A stretch of DNA of 64,000 nt from Wenxinia marina DSM 24838 (GCF_000379485.1 NZ_KB902286.1:34408-98407), one strand, 5' to 3'; counted from the first letter of the stretch, positions 26,673 through 36,210 are shown. The notes: a model not told the origin generated them from the sequence alone. A program made the numbers and translations.

Positions 26673-28118
26673 ATGACGCTGAGCGTGCTCGCGCTCTTCG
26701 CGCGCGCCAAGTTCGTCCGCCCTGCGCCGATCCTGCATCACCTGCCGCTGCTGTTCTGGATCACCGAGGTGCTGCGCCCGGCGGCGACGCTCAGCCTGGG
26801 CGGGACGGACGCGCTGGCCCATTTCGCGATCTGCCAGACGGTCGAGCGGCTCGATACCGGTGCCGAATGCTGGGCCGTCGCCGGCGGCACGGACGGGTTC
26901 GACGGGGCGATCCTGGACTACAACGACCAGCAATACGCCGAATTCTCGACCCTGCTGCCCGGTCCCGTGGCCGAGGCGATCGACGGGATCGAGGCCGAAA
27001 GCTTCGATCTGCTGGTGATCGAGGCGGCGATGCTGGCAGAGGCTGTCTCCGCAGGGATGCTCCGGCGCCTCTCGCGCGGCGGCATCGTCGTAATCCACGG
27101 CCTGCGCTCGGCGGCGGCGCTGCCGGCCGTCCTGGGCGAGCGTGATACGCTGGTCTTCCCCCACGGCGACGGCGCGGTGGTGGTCGGCGACGCACAGGAG
27201 CTCCCGTCCCGTCTCGCGACGCTGCTCGATTTCGGCACCAGCCATCGCGACACCCGGATGGTGCGGCAGATCTTCCGCCGTCTCGGGGGCGGTCAGCATG
27301 CCGAGGGCGAGGCGGAGCGAGCCCGGAGCGAGGTCGACGAGGCCCACGGCCTGGTCCGGAGGGCCAGGGACCGCGAGGTCGAGACCGCGCACCGGCTCAA
27401 GGCCGAGCAGCAGCAGACGGAAAGCCTCAGGGCCGAGATGCAGGCCCGGGACGAGCGGGCGGCCGCGGCGGCCCTCGGTCTGGAGGCCGCGCAGGAAGAG
27501 ATCCGGTCCGCGCAGGCGGAGGCCGAGGTGGCCGGGAACCAGGTCCGGACCCTGCGCGGGGATCTCGACGCGGCACGCCGCCGCCTCGAGGAGGTCGAGG
27601 CCGAGCGCGACGCCGCGCAGAGCCGGGCCGACGCGCTGGAGACCGGGCACGGCACCGCCGGGGAGGCGACGGGGCTGGAGGCGGAGCGCGAACGGGCCGA
27701 TGGCCTCGCCGCCCAGCTCCGCGAGATGGGCAAGCTGCTCGAGGAGGCCGAGGCCCGCGCCGCGCCCGCACCGATTGCCGGACCGATTGCCGCAGCGGAC
27801 TCCGAGGAACACGAGGCCCTGCGCCGTCTCTGCGCAGAGCTCGGCGACCGGGTCGAGGCCGAGACCGGAAAGGTCCGGACGCTCGAGGCCGAGCGGATCC
27901 GGGCGGCGGAGGAGATCGCGGCCCTGACCGCGCGGATCGACACGGTGTCGGCGCAGCTGGAAAAGGTCCGGCGCGAGCGCGACAAGCTCGCCGGCCGGCT
28001 CAAGGAGGAGACCCGCAGATCCTCCGAGGCCGCCCGGGCCGTGGAGGATCTGCTGTCGAGCACCTCCTGGAAGGTCACCTCGCCCCTGCGCGCCGTCTCC
28101 CGCACGTTCCGGAGCTAG
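26673..28118 (+). CDS. Methyltransferase-like domain with long coiled coil
   Basis: 481 residues from the ATG at 26673; an in-frame GTG at 26607 would add 22 residues. Residues 15-190 resemble a class I SAM methyltransferase of the type found in capsule loci (HHLPLLFWITEVLRPAATLSLGG, then AICQTVERL, and FDLLVIEAAMLAEAVSAGMLRRLSRGGIVVIHG). The glycine-rich loop is present, but the usual acidic residues are weak. Residues 205-455 are an uninterrupted charged coiled coil rich in Glu, Arg and Ala. The end, LLSSTSWKVTSPLRAVSRTFRS, is the SxSWKxTxPLR motif that often closes or joins modules in bacterial glycosyltransferase proteins. It probably scaffolds or measures glycan synthesis. Confidence 0.65.
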   Translation: MTLSVLALFARAKFVRPAPILHHLPLLFWITEVLRPAATLSLGGTDALAHFAICQTVERLDTGAECWAVAGGTDGFDGAILDYNDQQYAEFSTLLPGPVAEAIDGIEAESFDLLVIEAAMLAEAVSAGMLRRLSRGGIVVIHGLRSAAALPAVLGERDTLVFPHGDGAVVVGDAQELPSRLATLLDFGTSHRDTRMVRQIFRRLGGGQHAEGEAERARSEVDEAHGLVRRARDREVETAHRLKAEQQQTESLRAEMQARDERAAAAALGLEAAQEEIRSAQAEAEVAGNQVRTLRGDLDAARRRLEEVEAERDAAQSRADALETGHGTAGEATGLEAERERADGLAAQLREMGKLLEEAEARAAPAPIAGPIAAADSEEHEALRRLCAELGDRVEAETGKVRTLEAERIRAAEEIAALTARIDTVSAQLEKVRRERDKLAGRLKEETRRSSEAARAVEDLLSSTSWKVTSPLRAVSRTFRS

Positions 28119-28317
28119 CGCCGCGCGCGACGGAACGCGGCGGCACCGTCACCGTGGGCCGATGCGGCCTTCCTTCCGCCGATTGCCGCGCAAGGCGGTG
28201 ATCGGCCGCGCGGGGGCGATGGAATTGTCCCGGCAGAGCCGTTAAGGAAGAAATCGGCACTGCGAGGCTGCAGCCACGGCGCTCGAGGGGCATGGCACGA
28301 CCGGAACCGGGGATGAA

Positions 28318-29457
28318 ATGCGCGACTGGACGACGAGCAGGGGCCGGACCGCCGCGGCGCGTGCCCTGATCCTGGGACTGACCCTGGGCCTCGCAGCCTG
28401 CGCGCCGCCGCGTGGCGCGGCCATACAATCGGAGATCCTCGAGACCCGCACCGGACAGGACGCCGCGCTGCGCGACTTCGCCGTCGCGCCGGTCACGCGG
28501 ACCCTGCTGCCGGTCTATGCCGCCTGGCCCCGCATCGGGGGGGAGAGCTATCCCTGGATCGAACGGGTCGACCAGCCGAACAACCGGATCATCGCCGCCG
28601 GCGACACCGTCTCGGTCCGGATCTGGAGCACCGAGGAGAACGGCCTGCTCACCACGACCGGGCAGCGCGCGGTCGATCTGGGGCAGATCCGGGTCGGCGC
28701 CTCGGGATCGATCTTCCTGCCCTATGTCGGCTCCGTCCGGGTCTCAGGGATGTCGCCCGAGACCGCGCGCGACCGGATCGAGGAGCTCTACACCGCCGTC
28801 ACGCCCTCGGCGCAGGTCCAGTTCGACTTCGTCGAGGGCCGGCAGAACACCGTCAGCCTCGTCGGCGGGGTCGCCACGCCCGGCAGCTACCCCCTGCCCG
28901 ACCGCGACTTCTCCATCATGGGCCTGATCGCCGAGGGCGGCGGCGTTGCCGCGACGATCGACAATCCGCAGGTCCGGCTGCACCGCGGCGATCGCATCTT
29001 CGGCATCTCGATGGAGCGGCTGCTGGACTCGCCCCGGCTCGACACCACGCTGGTCGGCGGCGATCAGGTCTATATCGAGGAGGACGACCGGTTCTTCATC
29101 TCGCTCGGCGCCGCGGGGGCCGAGACGCTCCATCCCTTCAGGCGTGAGCGCATCACCGCGCTCGAGGCGATGGCGATGATCGGCGGCGTCAACGAGACCC
29201 GCGCCGATCCGCAGGGCATCCTGATCCTGCGCCGCTATCCCGCCTCCGCGGTGCGCGCCGATGCCTCCGGGCCGGACCACATGCGCGTCGTCTTCACGCT
29301 CGACATGACCTCGGCCGACGGGCTTTTCAGCGCCGGCGAGTTCCAGATCATGCCCGGCGATCTGGTCTACGTCACGGAAAGCCCGATCACCTCGACCGTC
29401 ACTGTTCTGGGGCTGATCGGCACCGTCTTCGGTCTCGCCACCCAGGTCAGCGGCTAG
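28318..29457 (+). CDS. KpsD/Wza-like polysaccharide export lipoprotein
   Basis: 379 residues. The N-terminus is a lipoprotein signal (ARALILGLTLGLAAC, lipobox LAAC with Cys28). The core has the Poly_export domain, NRIIAAGDTVSVRIWSTEENGLL...LGQIRVGASGSIFLPYVGSVRVSGMSPETARDRIEELYT, then SLBB-like repeats (NTVSLVGGVATPGSYPLPDRDFSIMGLIAEGGG and a second near 255). It forms the outer-membrane exit channel for capsule or EPS and should partner the KpsE/KpsM/KpsT products. It stands alone, with 199 bp of GC-rich non-coding sequence before it and a convergent DUF2793 gene after it. Confidence 0.88.
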   Translation: MRDWTTSRGRTAAARALILGLTLGLAACAPPRGAAIQSEILETRTGQDAALRDFAVAPVTRTLLPVYAAWPRIGGESYPWIERVDQPNNRIIAAGDTVSVRIWSTEENGLLTTTGQRAVDLGQIRVGASGSIFLPYVGSVRVSGMSPETARDRIEELYTAVTPSAQVQFDFVEGRQNTVSLVGGVATPGSYPLPDRDFSIMGLIAEGGGVAATIDNPQVRLHRGDRIFGISMERLLDSPRLDTTLVGGDQVYIEEDDRFFISLGAAGAETLHPFRRERITALEAMAMIGGVNETRADPQGILILRRYPASAVRADASGPDHMRVVFTLDMTSADGLFSAGEFQIMPGDLVYVTESPITSTVTVLGLIGTVFGLATQVSG

Positions 29458-29478
29458 GGCGGCGAGAGGCCCGCGGTT

Positions 29479-30621
29479 TCAGGCGGACCAGCGCCCGATG
29501 GCGCGGATGTGGACGAGGACGTCGCCGATCGCGCTCTGCGAGCTCACCCGGGTCGCGCCGATGCCGGTCACCGCCGTCGTCGAGCGCGACCGGAACCCCG
29601 CCGCAAGCCCGCGGGCGCGGCCATCGGAGCTGTCATATTCCAGCGCGAGACAGATCAGCGGCGCTTCGACGAAGTCCGCCGACGGCAGGGTCCAGTTCGT
29701 CTGGGCGGTCTGGTAGGGATCGCCGTCCGTTCCGCTGCCGATGGCTGTCACCGGACCGAGATTGATCCGGTGCCAGCATTCCATCCGGCCATTGGCCCAT
29801 TTCTCGACCCAGCCGTCGGCCGTCGAGACGGGCGTCTCGACCAGCGCCCCGGTCGGCACGCCCTCCGCCTGCGTCACCGTCCCCACCGCATTGCCGCGGC
29901 GATAGACGTCCGGCCCCAGCGCCACGCCCGCCGCTCCGACCTTTAGCAGGCGGCCCGAAGTCGCGTCGGAGGGCTCGGTCTGCACCGCGGCGCCGCGCGC
30001 ATGGCCGGTCGCGGGATCGAGCGTCAGAGCCTCGGTCCAGACCGCACCGTCCGCGCTGACCTTGACCGCGAAGGCGTCCGACCCGGCCGTCCCCATCTCG
30101 GCCCGGCCCGAGAACCCGGTCTGGAACAGGAGCGATGCCGTGTCGGTGGCCGCGGCTTTGTTCACCTTGACCCGGTGCCCCGCGCCTTCGTGATTGAGAA
30201 GCACCGCGGGCGAGGACACGGCGAAGCGGTTGCCGGCATCCGCCGCGGCATTGATGCCGAAGGTCGGCGCCGCCTCCGCGGCACCGTCCGCGATCCAGGC
30301 CGTCCCGTCCCAGACAAGGGTCGCGCCCTCGGCCAGGCAGCGCAGGGTCCAGCCCGGCCGCGGCGCGAGCCGGATCCAGGCCGCGCCGTCCCAGGCGGCG
30401 AGGCTGTCCTCCCACCCCGCCCAGTCACCCGTGGCGGGGGCGGCGACGAGATGCCGGTCGCCGGGGGCGGGGGCGGCGGGCGGCTGGGTCCGGTCGCGGT
30501 CGGCCACCGTCGCCTGTACCAGGATGTCGAGCCGCTTCAGCGCCTCGTTGTGGGTCACGTGCTTCTGCGCCTGCGCCGGCTGGAGATAAGGCAGCGACAG
30601 GTTATCGGACTGGTCGGGCAT
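29479..30621 (-). CDS. DUF2793 domain protein (phage/gene-transfer-agent tail-like)
   Basis: 380 residues. The start, MPDQSDNLSLPYLQPAQAQKHVTHNEALKRLDILVQ, followed by RDRTQPPAAPAPGDRHLVA, ATGDWAGWEDSLAAWDGAAWIRLAPRPGWTL and VWDGTAWIADG, is the standard DUF2793 domain (residues 1-115) seen at the ends of rhodobacterial prophage and gene-transfer-agent clusters. The rest is a beta-rich receptor/fibre-like region (GINAAADAGNRFAVSSPAVLLNHEG, RVKVNKAAATDTASLLFQTGFSGRAEMG) ending VLVHIRAIGRWSA. No other phage gene is nearby, so this is a stray or co-opted glycan-binding fibre protein. The ATG at 30621 is the family's usual start. Confidence 0.82.
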   Translation of the reverse strand: MPDQSDNLSLPYLQPAQAQKHVTHNEALKRLDILVQATVADRDRTQPPAAPAPGDRHLVAAPATGDWAGWEDSLAAWDGAAWIRLAPRPGWTLRCLAEGATLVWDGTAWIADGAAEAAPTFGINAAADAGNRFAVSSPAVLLNHEGAGHRVKVNKAAATDTASLLFQTGFSGRAEMGTAGSDAFAVKVSADGAVWTEALTLDPATGHARGAAVQTEPSDATSGRLLKVGAAGVALGPDVYRRGNAVGTVTQAEGVPTGALVETPVSTADGWVEKWANGRMECWHRINLGPVTAIGSGTDGDPYQTAQTNWTLPSADFVEAPLICLALEYDSSDGRARGLAAGFRSRSTTAVTGIGATRVSSQSAIGDVLVHIRAIGRWSA

Positions 30622-30904
30622 CGGCGGGAGCTCCGGCGGGACGTCGGGAAGGAACGCGCAAGTTGCCGCAAGGGGGTGAACATGGTCCTCGGGCAGCGAC
30701 CGATCGACCCGTTTCGCCGCAACGCCTCGGATGGCGTTGGCTTTCGATCTCCTGCCCTGGACGGCGCAAATCCCACGATATGGGAAAAGCGGGTGCTCTA
30801 GACGCATCGTTTTGATTGCCCGCCGCGCCTCAGGACGTAAAATGGACGCGACGGCGAAAAAGCGTCCTGCCGATGCGACCGCGCCGTACCGACCGCGAGG
30901 CCCC

Positions 30905-32284
30905 ATGACCGACCGCCCCCTTTACAATCATACCGCCCTCGCCCGGCTGCAATCGGCCTCGCTGCGGCTCCAGACCCATATCCGGCGCCAGACCTTCAGC
31001 CCCGACATGCAGAAGACGCTGCGCCGCTTCTCGTCCTGGGAAGTGGCGGAGCTGATCCTCGGCCTCAACCAGTCGACCTTCCGCGGCCGCCTCGCCGCAC
31101 AGCCCGATCTTCCCGGCGGGGAAGTCGAACCCGACGGGCGCCAGCGCTGGTTCTCCCTCGAGGAGATCAACGAGCTTCGGCGCCGGCTGAAGGTGGGGCG
31201 GCGATCTCTGATGCCGCAACGCCCCCCCGGACGGGCGCTGCGCACGGCCATCGCCAACTTCAAGGGCGGCGCCGGCAAGTCCACCGTGGCGCTGCATCTC
31301 GCCCATGCCGCGGCGCTGGATGGCTACCGGGTGCTCTGCATCGACTTCGACCCGCAGGCGACGCTGTCCCATGCGATGGGCCTGACCGACGTGGCCGAGG
31401 ACTACACCGTCTGGGGCATCATCGCACGCGACCTCATCCACGAGACCGACCGGATGAATGCCGGGCCCACCGGTGCCGCCTCGGGCACCGCCCTGCCCCG
31501 CCGCACGATCCCCGCCTCGATCCGCGACCTCGGCCTCGATACGCTGCGCACGGCCGACTTCATCAAGCCGACCGCCTGGCCCACGATCGACCTGATCCCG
31601 TCCTGCGCCAACGCCGCCTTCGTCGAGTTCGCCTCGGCCCAATACCGCCACCTGAACCCGGACTGGACCTTCTTCGCCGCCGTCGCGCGCTATCTGGCGC
31701 AGATCCCCGACGACGCCTACGACCTGGTCTTCTTCGACTGCCCGCCCGCGATCGGCTACCAGTCGATGAACGCCGTCTTCGCCGCCGACATGCTGTGGAT
31801 CCCCTCCGGTCCGGGCTACTGGGAATACGACAGCACCACCTCCTTCATCGGCCAGCTCTCCGAGGCGCTCGGCGATCTCGCCGCGGGCTATGGCGGCGCC
31901 GAGGAGGAGGTGCCGACGGGCGGCGTGACCCTGCCCAAGACCTATCTCGACATCCGCTTTCTGATGACCCGGTTCGAGCCGGGCAACGATCTGCACCGCG
32001 CGATGCTGGAAGCCTATGGCAAGGTCTTCGGCTCACATCTGTGCACCCATCCCGTGGAGATGACACGCGCGGTCGATCAGTCCGGGCGCTTCCTCTCCTC
32101 GATCTACGAGACCGATTACCGCGACATGACACGAGAGACCTGGCGCCGGGCCCGCGACACCTTCGACAGAGCCTATACCGAGTTCCTCGGCACCGCGCTC
32201 GCCGCCTGGCCGAAGCTCTCCGCCCCGTCCCCGCGGGGACACGAGCCACAGGAGACGGAAGATGCCCAAGCGCAGGGTCTTTGA
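30905..32284 (+). CDS. parA: Plasmid partition ATPase ParA
   Basis: 459 residues, ParA with an N-terminal helix-turn-helix-like region (RRFSSWEVAELILGLNQSTFRGRLA, 41-65; WFSLEEINELRRRL) and a deviant Walker A KGGAGKST at 120-127, Walker A' DFDPQATLSHAMGL and the Walker B region LVFFDCPPAIGYQSMNAVF. It segregates the replicon with ParB and probably autoregulates the operon. parB begins inside its last codons (overlap 32262-32284). The ATG at 30905 is chosen over the longer frame from 30731, which adds sequence unlike any ParA. Near-copies of the 16-bp palindrome lie inside it at 31109-31124 and 32227-32240. Confidence 0.93.
   Translation: MTDRPLYNHTALARLQSASLRLQTHIRRQTFSPDMQKTLRRFSSWEVAELILGLNQSTFRGRLAAQPDLPGGEVEPDGRQRWFSLEEINELRRRLKVGRRSLMPQRPPGRALRTAIANFKGGAGKSTVALHLAHAAALDGYRVLCIDFDPQATLSHAMGLTDVAEDYTVWGIIARDLIHETDRMNAGPTGAASGTALPRRTIPASIRDLGLDTLRTADFIKPTAWPTIDLIPSCANAAFVEFASAQYRHLNPDWTFFAAVARYLAQIPDDAYDLVFFDCPPAIGYQSMNAVFAADMLWIPSGPGYWEYDSTTSFIGQLSEALGDLAAGYGGAEEEVPTGGVTLPKTYLDIRFLMTRFEPGNDLHRAMLEAYGKVFGSHLCTHPVEMTRAVDQSGRFLSSIYETDYRDMTRETWRRARDTFDRAYTEFLGTALAAWPKLSAPSPRGHEPQETEDAQAQGL
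31109..31124. repeat. Near-copy of the 16-bp palindrome inside parA
   Basis: CTTCCCGGCGGGGAAG differs at one position from the perfect element CTTCCCCGCGGGGAAG found four times at 33467-37253. It encodes part of the LPGGE loop of ParA. Confidence 0.4.
32227..32240. repeat. Palindrome related to the 16-bp element, at the parA-parB junction
   Basis: GTCCCCGCGGGGAC shares the central 12 bp TCCCCGCGGGGA with the perfect elements but has different outer bases. It ends 21 nt before the parB ATG, within the last codons of parA. Confidence 0.4.
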
Positions 32285-33434
32285 TCTCGAGCTGCCGGAG
32301 GACGAGGAGGGCACCGCTGGCCCGGAGGCCGGCCCCGGCCCCGGCCCAGCCGCCGCGTCCGGGCCGCGCGTGGGCCTCTTGGCGCCCGACCGGCCCCGCC
32401 GCGGCCCGATGGCCAGCGCCATTACCGAGACCGGCGTCGCGCTGTCGGACCGGGCCGCCACGCTCGCCGCGATCCGCGACGAGAACGATCGTCTCGCCCA
32501 TGCCCATGTCAGCGCCCGCGCCCTCGGCCTCGTCGCCGAACGGGTGCCGCTGGAGGCGATCGACACGGTCAAGCTGGTGCGCGACCGCCGCCGCAAGCTG
32601 TTCGACGACGGCACCCTGGACGAGCTGAAGACCTCGCTGCAGGACGTGGGCCTGTCGAACCCGATCCGGCTGGAGCGGGCCGCCCATGGCCGGTTCGAGC
32701 TGATCCAGGGCTGGCGCCGCCTCTCGGCCTTCCGCGCGCTGCTGGAGGAGACCGGGGACGAAGAGGCCTGGGGCACGATCCCCGCCCTGGTGACCGACGC
32801 CGGCGAGGGGCTCGAGGTGCTCTACCGCCGGATGGTGGACGAGAACATGGTCCGCGCCGGCATCTCCTTCGCCGAGATGGCGCAGCTGGCCGAGAATTTC
32901 GCCAGCCTCGACCCGCGCGAGGAGATGACGGCCGAGAAGGCGGTCGCGACCCTGTTCCGCTCCGCCGGCTACCAGAAGCGCAGCTACATCCGCGGCTTCC
33001 TGCCGCTGGTGCGCCGCCTCGGCGACGTGCTGCGCTTTCCCGAGGAGATCCCCCGCGCCCTCGGCCTGCGCCTCTCCCAGCGGATCGACGAGGACGACGG
33101 CATCACGTTCCGGATTCGCGCCGACCTCAAGGGCTGGGACAACCGCTCGGTCGAGGACGAGCTTGCGGTCCTGCGCCGCGCCGCCGAGGACGGCGCGCCG
33201 GAGGCTCCGCCGGACCGCGAGGACGAGGCCCCTGCCCCGCCGCCCCGGCCCCGCGTCACCGCCTCCGGCCCCGCCCCGCAGACCGTGGTCACCCTGCGCC
33301 ACGACCGCGCCGGCACGGTCAGCTGCGCCGCCTCGAAGGGCCGGCTCGAGATCCGCCTGGACCGCGACATGACCGAGATCGATCGTGCCCGGCTGGAAGA
33401 CGCGCTGCGCGCCTTCCTTGACCGCCTGGGCTAA
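32262..33434 (+). CDS. parB: Plasmid partition protein ParB
   Basis: 390 residues. A proline/glycine-rich N-terminus (1-45) is followed by the ParB/Srx-type domain (about 95-215: TVKLVRDRRRKLFDDGTLDELKTSLQDVGLSNPIRLE, GRFELIQGWRRLSAFRAL with the GWRR arginine patch, VDENMVRAGISFAEMAQLAENF). Then come a helix-turn-helix region (AEKAVATLFRSAGYQKRSYIRGFLPLVRRL), an acidic/proline linker and a C-terminal dimer domain (RLEIRLDRDMTEIDRARLEDALRAFLDRLG). It should bind the centromere; the palindromes at 33467-37253 are the candidates. It overlaps parA by 23 nt, so translation is coupled. Confidence 0.93.
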   Translation: MPKRRVFDLELPEDEEGTAGPEAGPGPGPAAASGPRVGLLAPDRPRRGPMASAITETGVALSDRAATLAAIRDENDRLAHAHVSARALGLVAERVPLEAIDTVKLVRDRRRKLFDDGTLDELKTSLQDVGLSNPIRLERAAHGRFELIQGWRRLSAFRALLEETGDEEAWGTIPALVTDAGEGLEVLYRRMVDENMVRAGISFAEMAQLAENFASLDPREEMTAEKAVATLFRSAGYQKRSYIRGFLPLVRRLGDVLRFPEEIPRALGLRLSQRIDEDDGITFRIRADLKGWDNRSVEDELAVLRRAAEDGAPEAPPDREDEAPAPPPRPRVTASGPAPQTVVTLRHDRAGTVSCAASKGRLEIRLDRDMTEIDRARLEDALRAFLDRLG

Positions 33435-33466
33435 GCCGGGGGCCGCCTCGGGTCCATCCCCCTGAT

Positions 33467-33482
33467 CTTCCCCGCGGGGAAG
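33467..33482. promoter_or_regulatory. Perfect 16-bp palindrome, copy 1 (parS-like candidate)
   Basis: CTTCCCCGCGGGGAAG, 33 bp after the parB stop. Three identical copies follow at 34568, 35715 and 37238. It is followed on the plus strand by GTTTTG, so it could also act as the parAB terminator (6-bp stem). Confidence 0.65.
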
Positions 33483-33566
33483 GTTTTGCCCCCTCGCGGG
33501 ACCGGATCACCCGAGATCCTTGAACAGACCCTGCGCGGCCGTTCCATCAGGCTCTGTACATGATCG

Positions 33567-33588
33567 GACCTCCCCGCTGGGAAGGTCC
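33567..33588. terminator. Imperfect palindrome downstream of rmlD
   Basis: GGACCTCCCC at the left and GGGAAGGTCC at the right pair with one mismatch around GC-rich centre bases. It resembles the 16-bp element but is degenerate; its position 39 bp past the rmlD stop also suits a transcription terminator, though no T-run follows on the minus strand. Confidence 0.35.
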
Positions 33589-33626
33589 GTCAGAGTCCCC
33601 AAGACCCCAGACCCCGGAGGGAGGGA

Positions 33627-34562
33627 TCACCCCATCCGCTGCGCCTCTGCCTCGATCGCCGCCACCATCGGCCCGAGCGCCGCCCGCCAGTCGGGCCGCC
33701 CGATGCCGAAATCGCGCGCGAGCGTACCGCAATCCAGCCGGGAATTGGCGGGCCGGGGGGCGGGGGTCGGCCAGTCCGAGGCGGGGATGTCCGCCACCTC
33801 CGTCGTCCGCCCGGCCGCCGCGAGGATGGCCCGCGCGAACTCCGCCCAGGACGTGTCGGGCGCGCCCGACAGATGCCAGACCCCCTGCCCCTCCGGCAGC
33901 CGCCCGGCCATCGACAGCAGCGCAGCCGCGATCGCCCCGGCCGGGGTCGGCCCGCCGATCTGGTCGGCGACCACGGTCAGCCGCTCGCGGGTCCGCGACA
34001 GGGCCAGCATCGTCCGCACGAAGTTCGCCCCCTCCGCCGAGACCACCCAGGAGGTGCGCAGCACCGCCGAGCGCCCGCCCGCCTCCGCCACCGCCCGCTC
34101 GCCCGCCAGCTTGGTCCGCCCGTAGGCGCCGAGCGGGGCCGGGGCGTCGTCCGGTTGCCGGGGCCGGTTGCCGGTCCCGTCGAAGACGTAATCGGTCGAG
34201 ACATGGAGGAAGGGCAGCCCCGCCGCCGCCGCGGCCCGCGCCATCGCGCCCGGCGCCTCGGCATTGACGATCCGGGCCGCGTCCTCCTCCGCTTCGGCCG
34301 CGTCCACGGCAGTCCAGGCCGCGGCATTGATGACCGCGTCCACCGCCCCGGCGCCGTGCGCCACCGCAGCGGCACACGCAGCCGGATCGGCGAGATCGAC
34401 CTCGGCACGCGAGAGGAAGATCCCGTCCGGCACGCGCCGCCGCAGGGCCCGCGCCACCTGCCCCGTCACGCCGAAGACGAGCGGGCGGGTCACGGTGGGG
34501 GCGGGGTCGACCGCGAAGCCCGACGCGGCGGGAAGAGGATCTGTTCCGGGCGTATCGGTCAC
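33627..34562 (-). CDS. rmlD: dTDP-4-dehydrorhamnose reductase
   Basis: Last enzyme of dTDP-L-rhamnose synthesis, NADPH-dependent reduction. [20 protein letters not shown] is the nucleotide-binding start; [33 protein letters not shown] and the YGRTKLAGE catalytic Tyr/Lys motif are the RmlD signatures. [19 protein letters not shown] follows as expected. Two starts are possible: GTG 34562, overlapping the rmlB stop (GTGA) with GGGGAAGG just upstream, gives 311 residues; GTG 34493 gives 288 residues, the usual length. The first is chosen for translational coupling. It is the last gene of the repA-rmlC-rmlB-rmlD chain. Confidence 0.9.
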   Translation of the reverse strand: MTDTPGTDPLPAASGFAVDPAPTVTRPLVFGVTGQVARALRRRVPDGIFLSRAEVDLADPAACAAAVAHGAGAVDAVINAAAWTAVDAAEAEEDAARIVNAEAPGAMARAAAAAGLPFLHVSTDYVFDGTGNRPRQPDDAPAPLGAYGRTKLAGERAVAEAGGRSAVLRTSWVVSAEGANFVRTMLALSRTRERLTVVADQIGGPTPAGAIAAALLSMAGRLPEGQGVWHLSGAPDTSWAEFARAILAAAGRTTEVADIPASDWPTPAPRPANSRLDCGTLARDFGIGRPDWRAALGPMVAAIEAEAQRMG

Positions 34563-35617
34563 GAAACCTTCCCCGCGGGGAAGGTGCCCAGCCGCTCCAG
34601 CAGGGCGGGGCGGCGCTCCAGCAGGGTGCGCCACCAGGCCTCGTTCCGCAGATACCAGTCGACGGTCCGGGCCAGCCCCTCCTCCAGCGTGACCGAGGGA
34701 CGCCAGCCGAGCTCGTCCCGGATTCGCGACGGGTCGATGGCGTAGCGCGCGTCATGCCCGGGCCGGTCCTCGACGAAGGCGATCTGCTCGGCATAGGGTC
34801 CGTTTCCCGGCCGCCGCTCGTCCAGCAGGGCGCAGACCCGGCGTACGATGTCGATGTTCCGCGCCTCGTTCTCGCCCCCGATATTGTAGCTGCGCCCGAT
34901 CCGGCCACGCTGGACCACGGTGAGCAGCGCGTCCGCGTGATCCTCGACATAGAGCCAGTCGCGCACGTTCGCCCCGGCTCCGTAGACCGGGATCGGCGCG
35001 CCCTGCAGCGCTTTCAGGATCACGACCGGGATCAGCTTCTCGGGAAAGTGGTAGGGGCCGTAATTGTTGCTGCAATTGGTCAGGACCACGGGCAGGCCGT
35101 AGGTCCCGTGCCAGGCCCGCACCAGGTGGTCGGAGGCCGCCTTGGTGGCGGAGTAGGGGCTGCGCGGGTCGTAGGGCGTGTCTTCCGTGAACTGCCCGGT
35201 CTCGCCCAGCGAGCCGAAGACCTCGTCGGTGGAGACGTGGTGGAAGCGGAAGTCCCGCGGTCGGCCGCGCCCCTCCCAATGGCGGCGAGCCGCCTCCAGC
35301 AGGTTGAACGTGCCGGTGACGTTGGTCTCGACGAAGGCTGCGGGACCGTCGATGGACCGGTCGACATGGCTCTCGGCCGCGAGATGCAGGATCGCGTCCG
35401 GGACATGCGCAGCGAGGATCCGGTCGAGCGCGGGGCGGTCGCGGATATCGGCCTTCTCGAAGGCATAGGCGGGGTGGTCCGCCACCTCCGCCACGCTCTC
35501 GGGCGAGGCCGCGTAGGTCATCGCGTCGAGATTGACGACCGCATGGCCCTGCGCGACGGCGCGGCGCACGACGGCCGAGCCGATGAAGCCGCAGCCGCCG
35601 GTGACGAGGAGCTTCAT
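34559..35617 (-). CDS. rmlB: dTDP-glucose 4,6-dehydratase
   Basis: 352 residues, the normal length. [21 protein letters not shown] holds the NAD-binding GxxGxx[33 protein letters not shown] (STDEVYG-type catalytic Asp-Glu), the [15 protein letters not shown]yr/Lys pair and [17 protein letters not shown] are diagnostic. It makes dTDP-4-keto-6-deoxyglucose. The ATG overlaps the rmlC stop (ATGA, 35614-35617). The C-terminal tail TFPAGKVS is encoded by a perfect 16-bp palindrome, beyond the conserved enzyme, suggesting the tail codons are held by a DNA function. Confidence 0.95.
   Translation of the reverse strand: MKLLVTGGCGFIGSAVVRRAVAQGHAVVNLDAMTYAASPESVAEVADHPAYAFEKADIRDRPALDRILAAHVPDAILHLAAESHVDRSIDGPAAFVETNVTGTFNLLEAARRHWEGRGRPRDFRFHHVSTDEVFGSLGETGQFTEDTPYDPRSPYSATKAASDHLVRAWHGTYGLPVVLTNCSNNYGPYHFPEKLIPVVILKALQGAPIPVYGAGANVRDWLYVEDHADALLTVVQRGRIGRSYNIGGENEARNIDIVRRVCALLDERRPGNGPYAEQIAFVEDRPGHDARYAIDPSRIRDELGWRPSVTLEEGLARTVDWYLRNEAWWRTLLERRPALLERLGTFPAGKVS
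34568..34583. promoter_or_regulatory. Perfect 16-bp palindrome, copy 2, extended to 20 bp
   Basis: CTTCCCCGCGGGGAAG within the last codons of rmlB; here the symmetry extends to 20 bp (34566-34585, outer AC/GT). On the minus strand its right arm also provides a purine-rich ribosome site for rmlD. Confidence 0.65.
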
Positions 35618-36210
35618 GTCCGGTTCTCCCAGGGCAGGGGGCCCTCGTAGGTGAAGGGGCTGTCCAGATCCGCCAGCCGGCCCGCCTCTGCATCCTTGGC
35701 CGAGAGGCGCGGTTCTTCCCCGCGGGGAAGATCCCAGTCGATGGCGAGGTCCGGGTCGGCCCAGTGGATCGCGCCTTCCGTCTCGGGCGCGTAGGTGTCC
35801 GTGCACTTGTAGACGATCTCGGTCCCCGGCTCGCGCGTGACGAAGCCGTGGGCGAAGCCCGCGGGCACCAGCAGCTGCCGGCCGTTCCCGAAGGAGAGCT
35901 CCACGCCGGTCCAGCGCCCATAGCTCGGGGAGCCCTTGCGGATGTCGACCGCCACGTCGAGCAGCCGCCCGCGCCCGCAGCGCACCAGCTTGGCCTGGGC
36001 GCGGGGCGGCGCCTGGAAATGCAGGCCCCGCAGGGTCGGGGCGGCCTCGGACAGGGAATGGTTGTCCTGCACGAAGTCGAGCTCGATGCCCTGCGCGGCG
36101 AGCGTCTCCCGGCTCCAGCTCTCGGAGAAGAAGCCGCGGGCATCGCCGTGGCGCTTCGGCGTGAGGATCATCACGCCGGGCAGGGGGGTCGTCTCTATCT
36201 GCATCTTCAT
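35614..36210 (-). CDS. rmlC: dTDP-4-dehydrorhamnose 3,5-epimerase
   Basis: 198 residues. [41 protein letters not shown] (catalytic His of RGLHFQ), [39 protein letters not shown] and [21 protein letters not shown] are the canonical cupin motifs; the Tyr of SPSYG and the ETEGAIxWxDP segment are in place. The ATG overlaps the repA stop (ATGA, 36207-36210), which ties it directly to replication gene expression. Its DLPRGEEP loop is encoded by a perfect palindrome copy (35715-35730) using a CTT leucine codon, uncommon in these genes. Confidence 0.95.
   Translation of the reverse strand: MKMQIETTPLPGVMILTPKRHGDARGFFSESWSRETLAAQGIELDFVQDNHSLSEAAPTLRGLHFQAPPRAQAKLVRCGRGRLLDVAVDIRKGSPSYGRWTGVELSFGNGRQLLVPAGFAHGFVTREPGTEIVYKCTDTYAPETEGAIHWADPDLAIDWDLPRGEEPRLSAKDAEAGRLADLDSPFTYEGPLPWENRT
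35715..35730. promoter_or_regulatory. Perfect 16-bp palindrome, copy 3 (inside rmlC)
   Basis: CTTCCCCGCGGGGAAG within rmlC coding sequence, encoding the LPRGE part of a loop near the enzyme's C-terminus. Confidence 0.6.

Noticed and set aside
34568..35730. Palindromes inside rmlB and rmlC as rho-independent terminators.
   Set aside because: They lie within coding sequence of a continuous overlapping operon, have no T-run and are identical to intergenic copies; a protein-binding site fits better.
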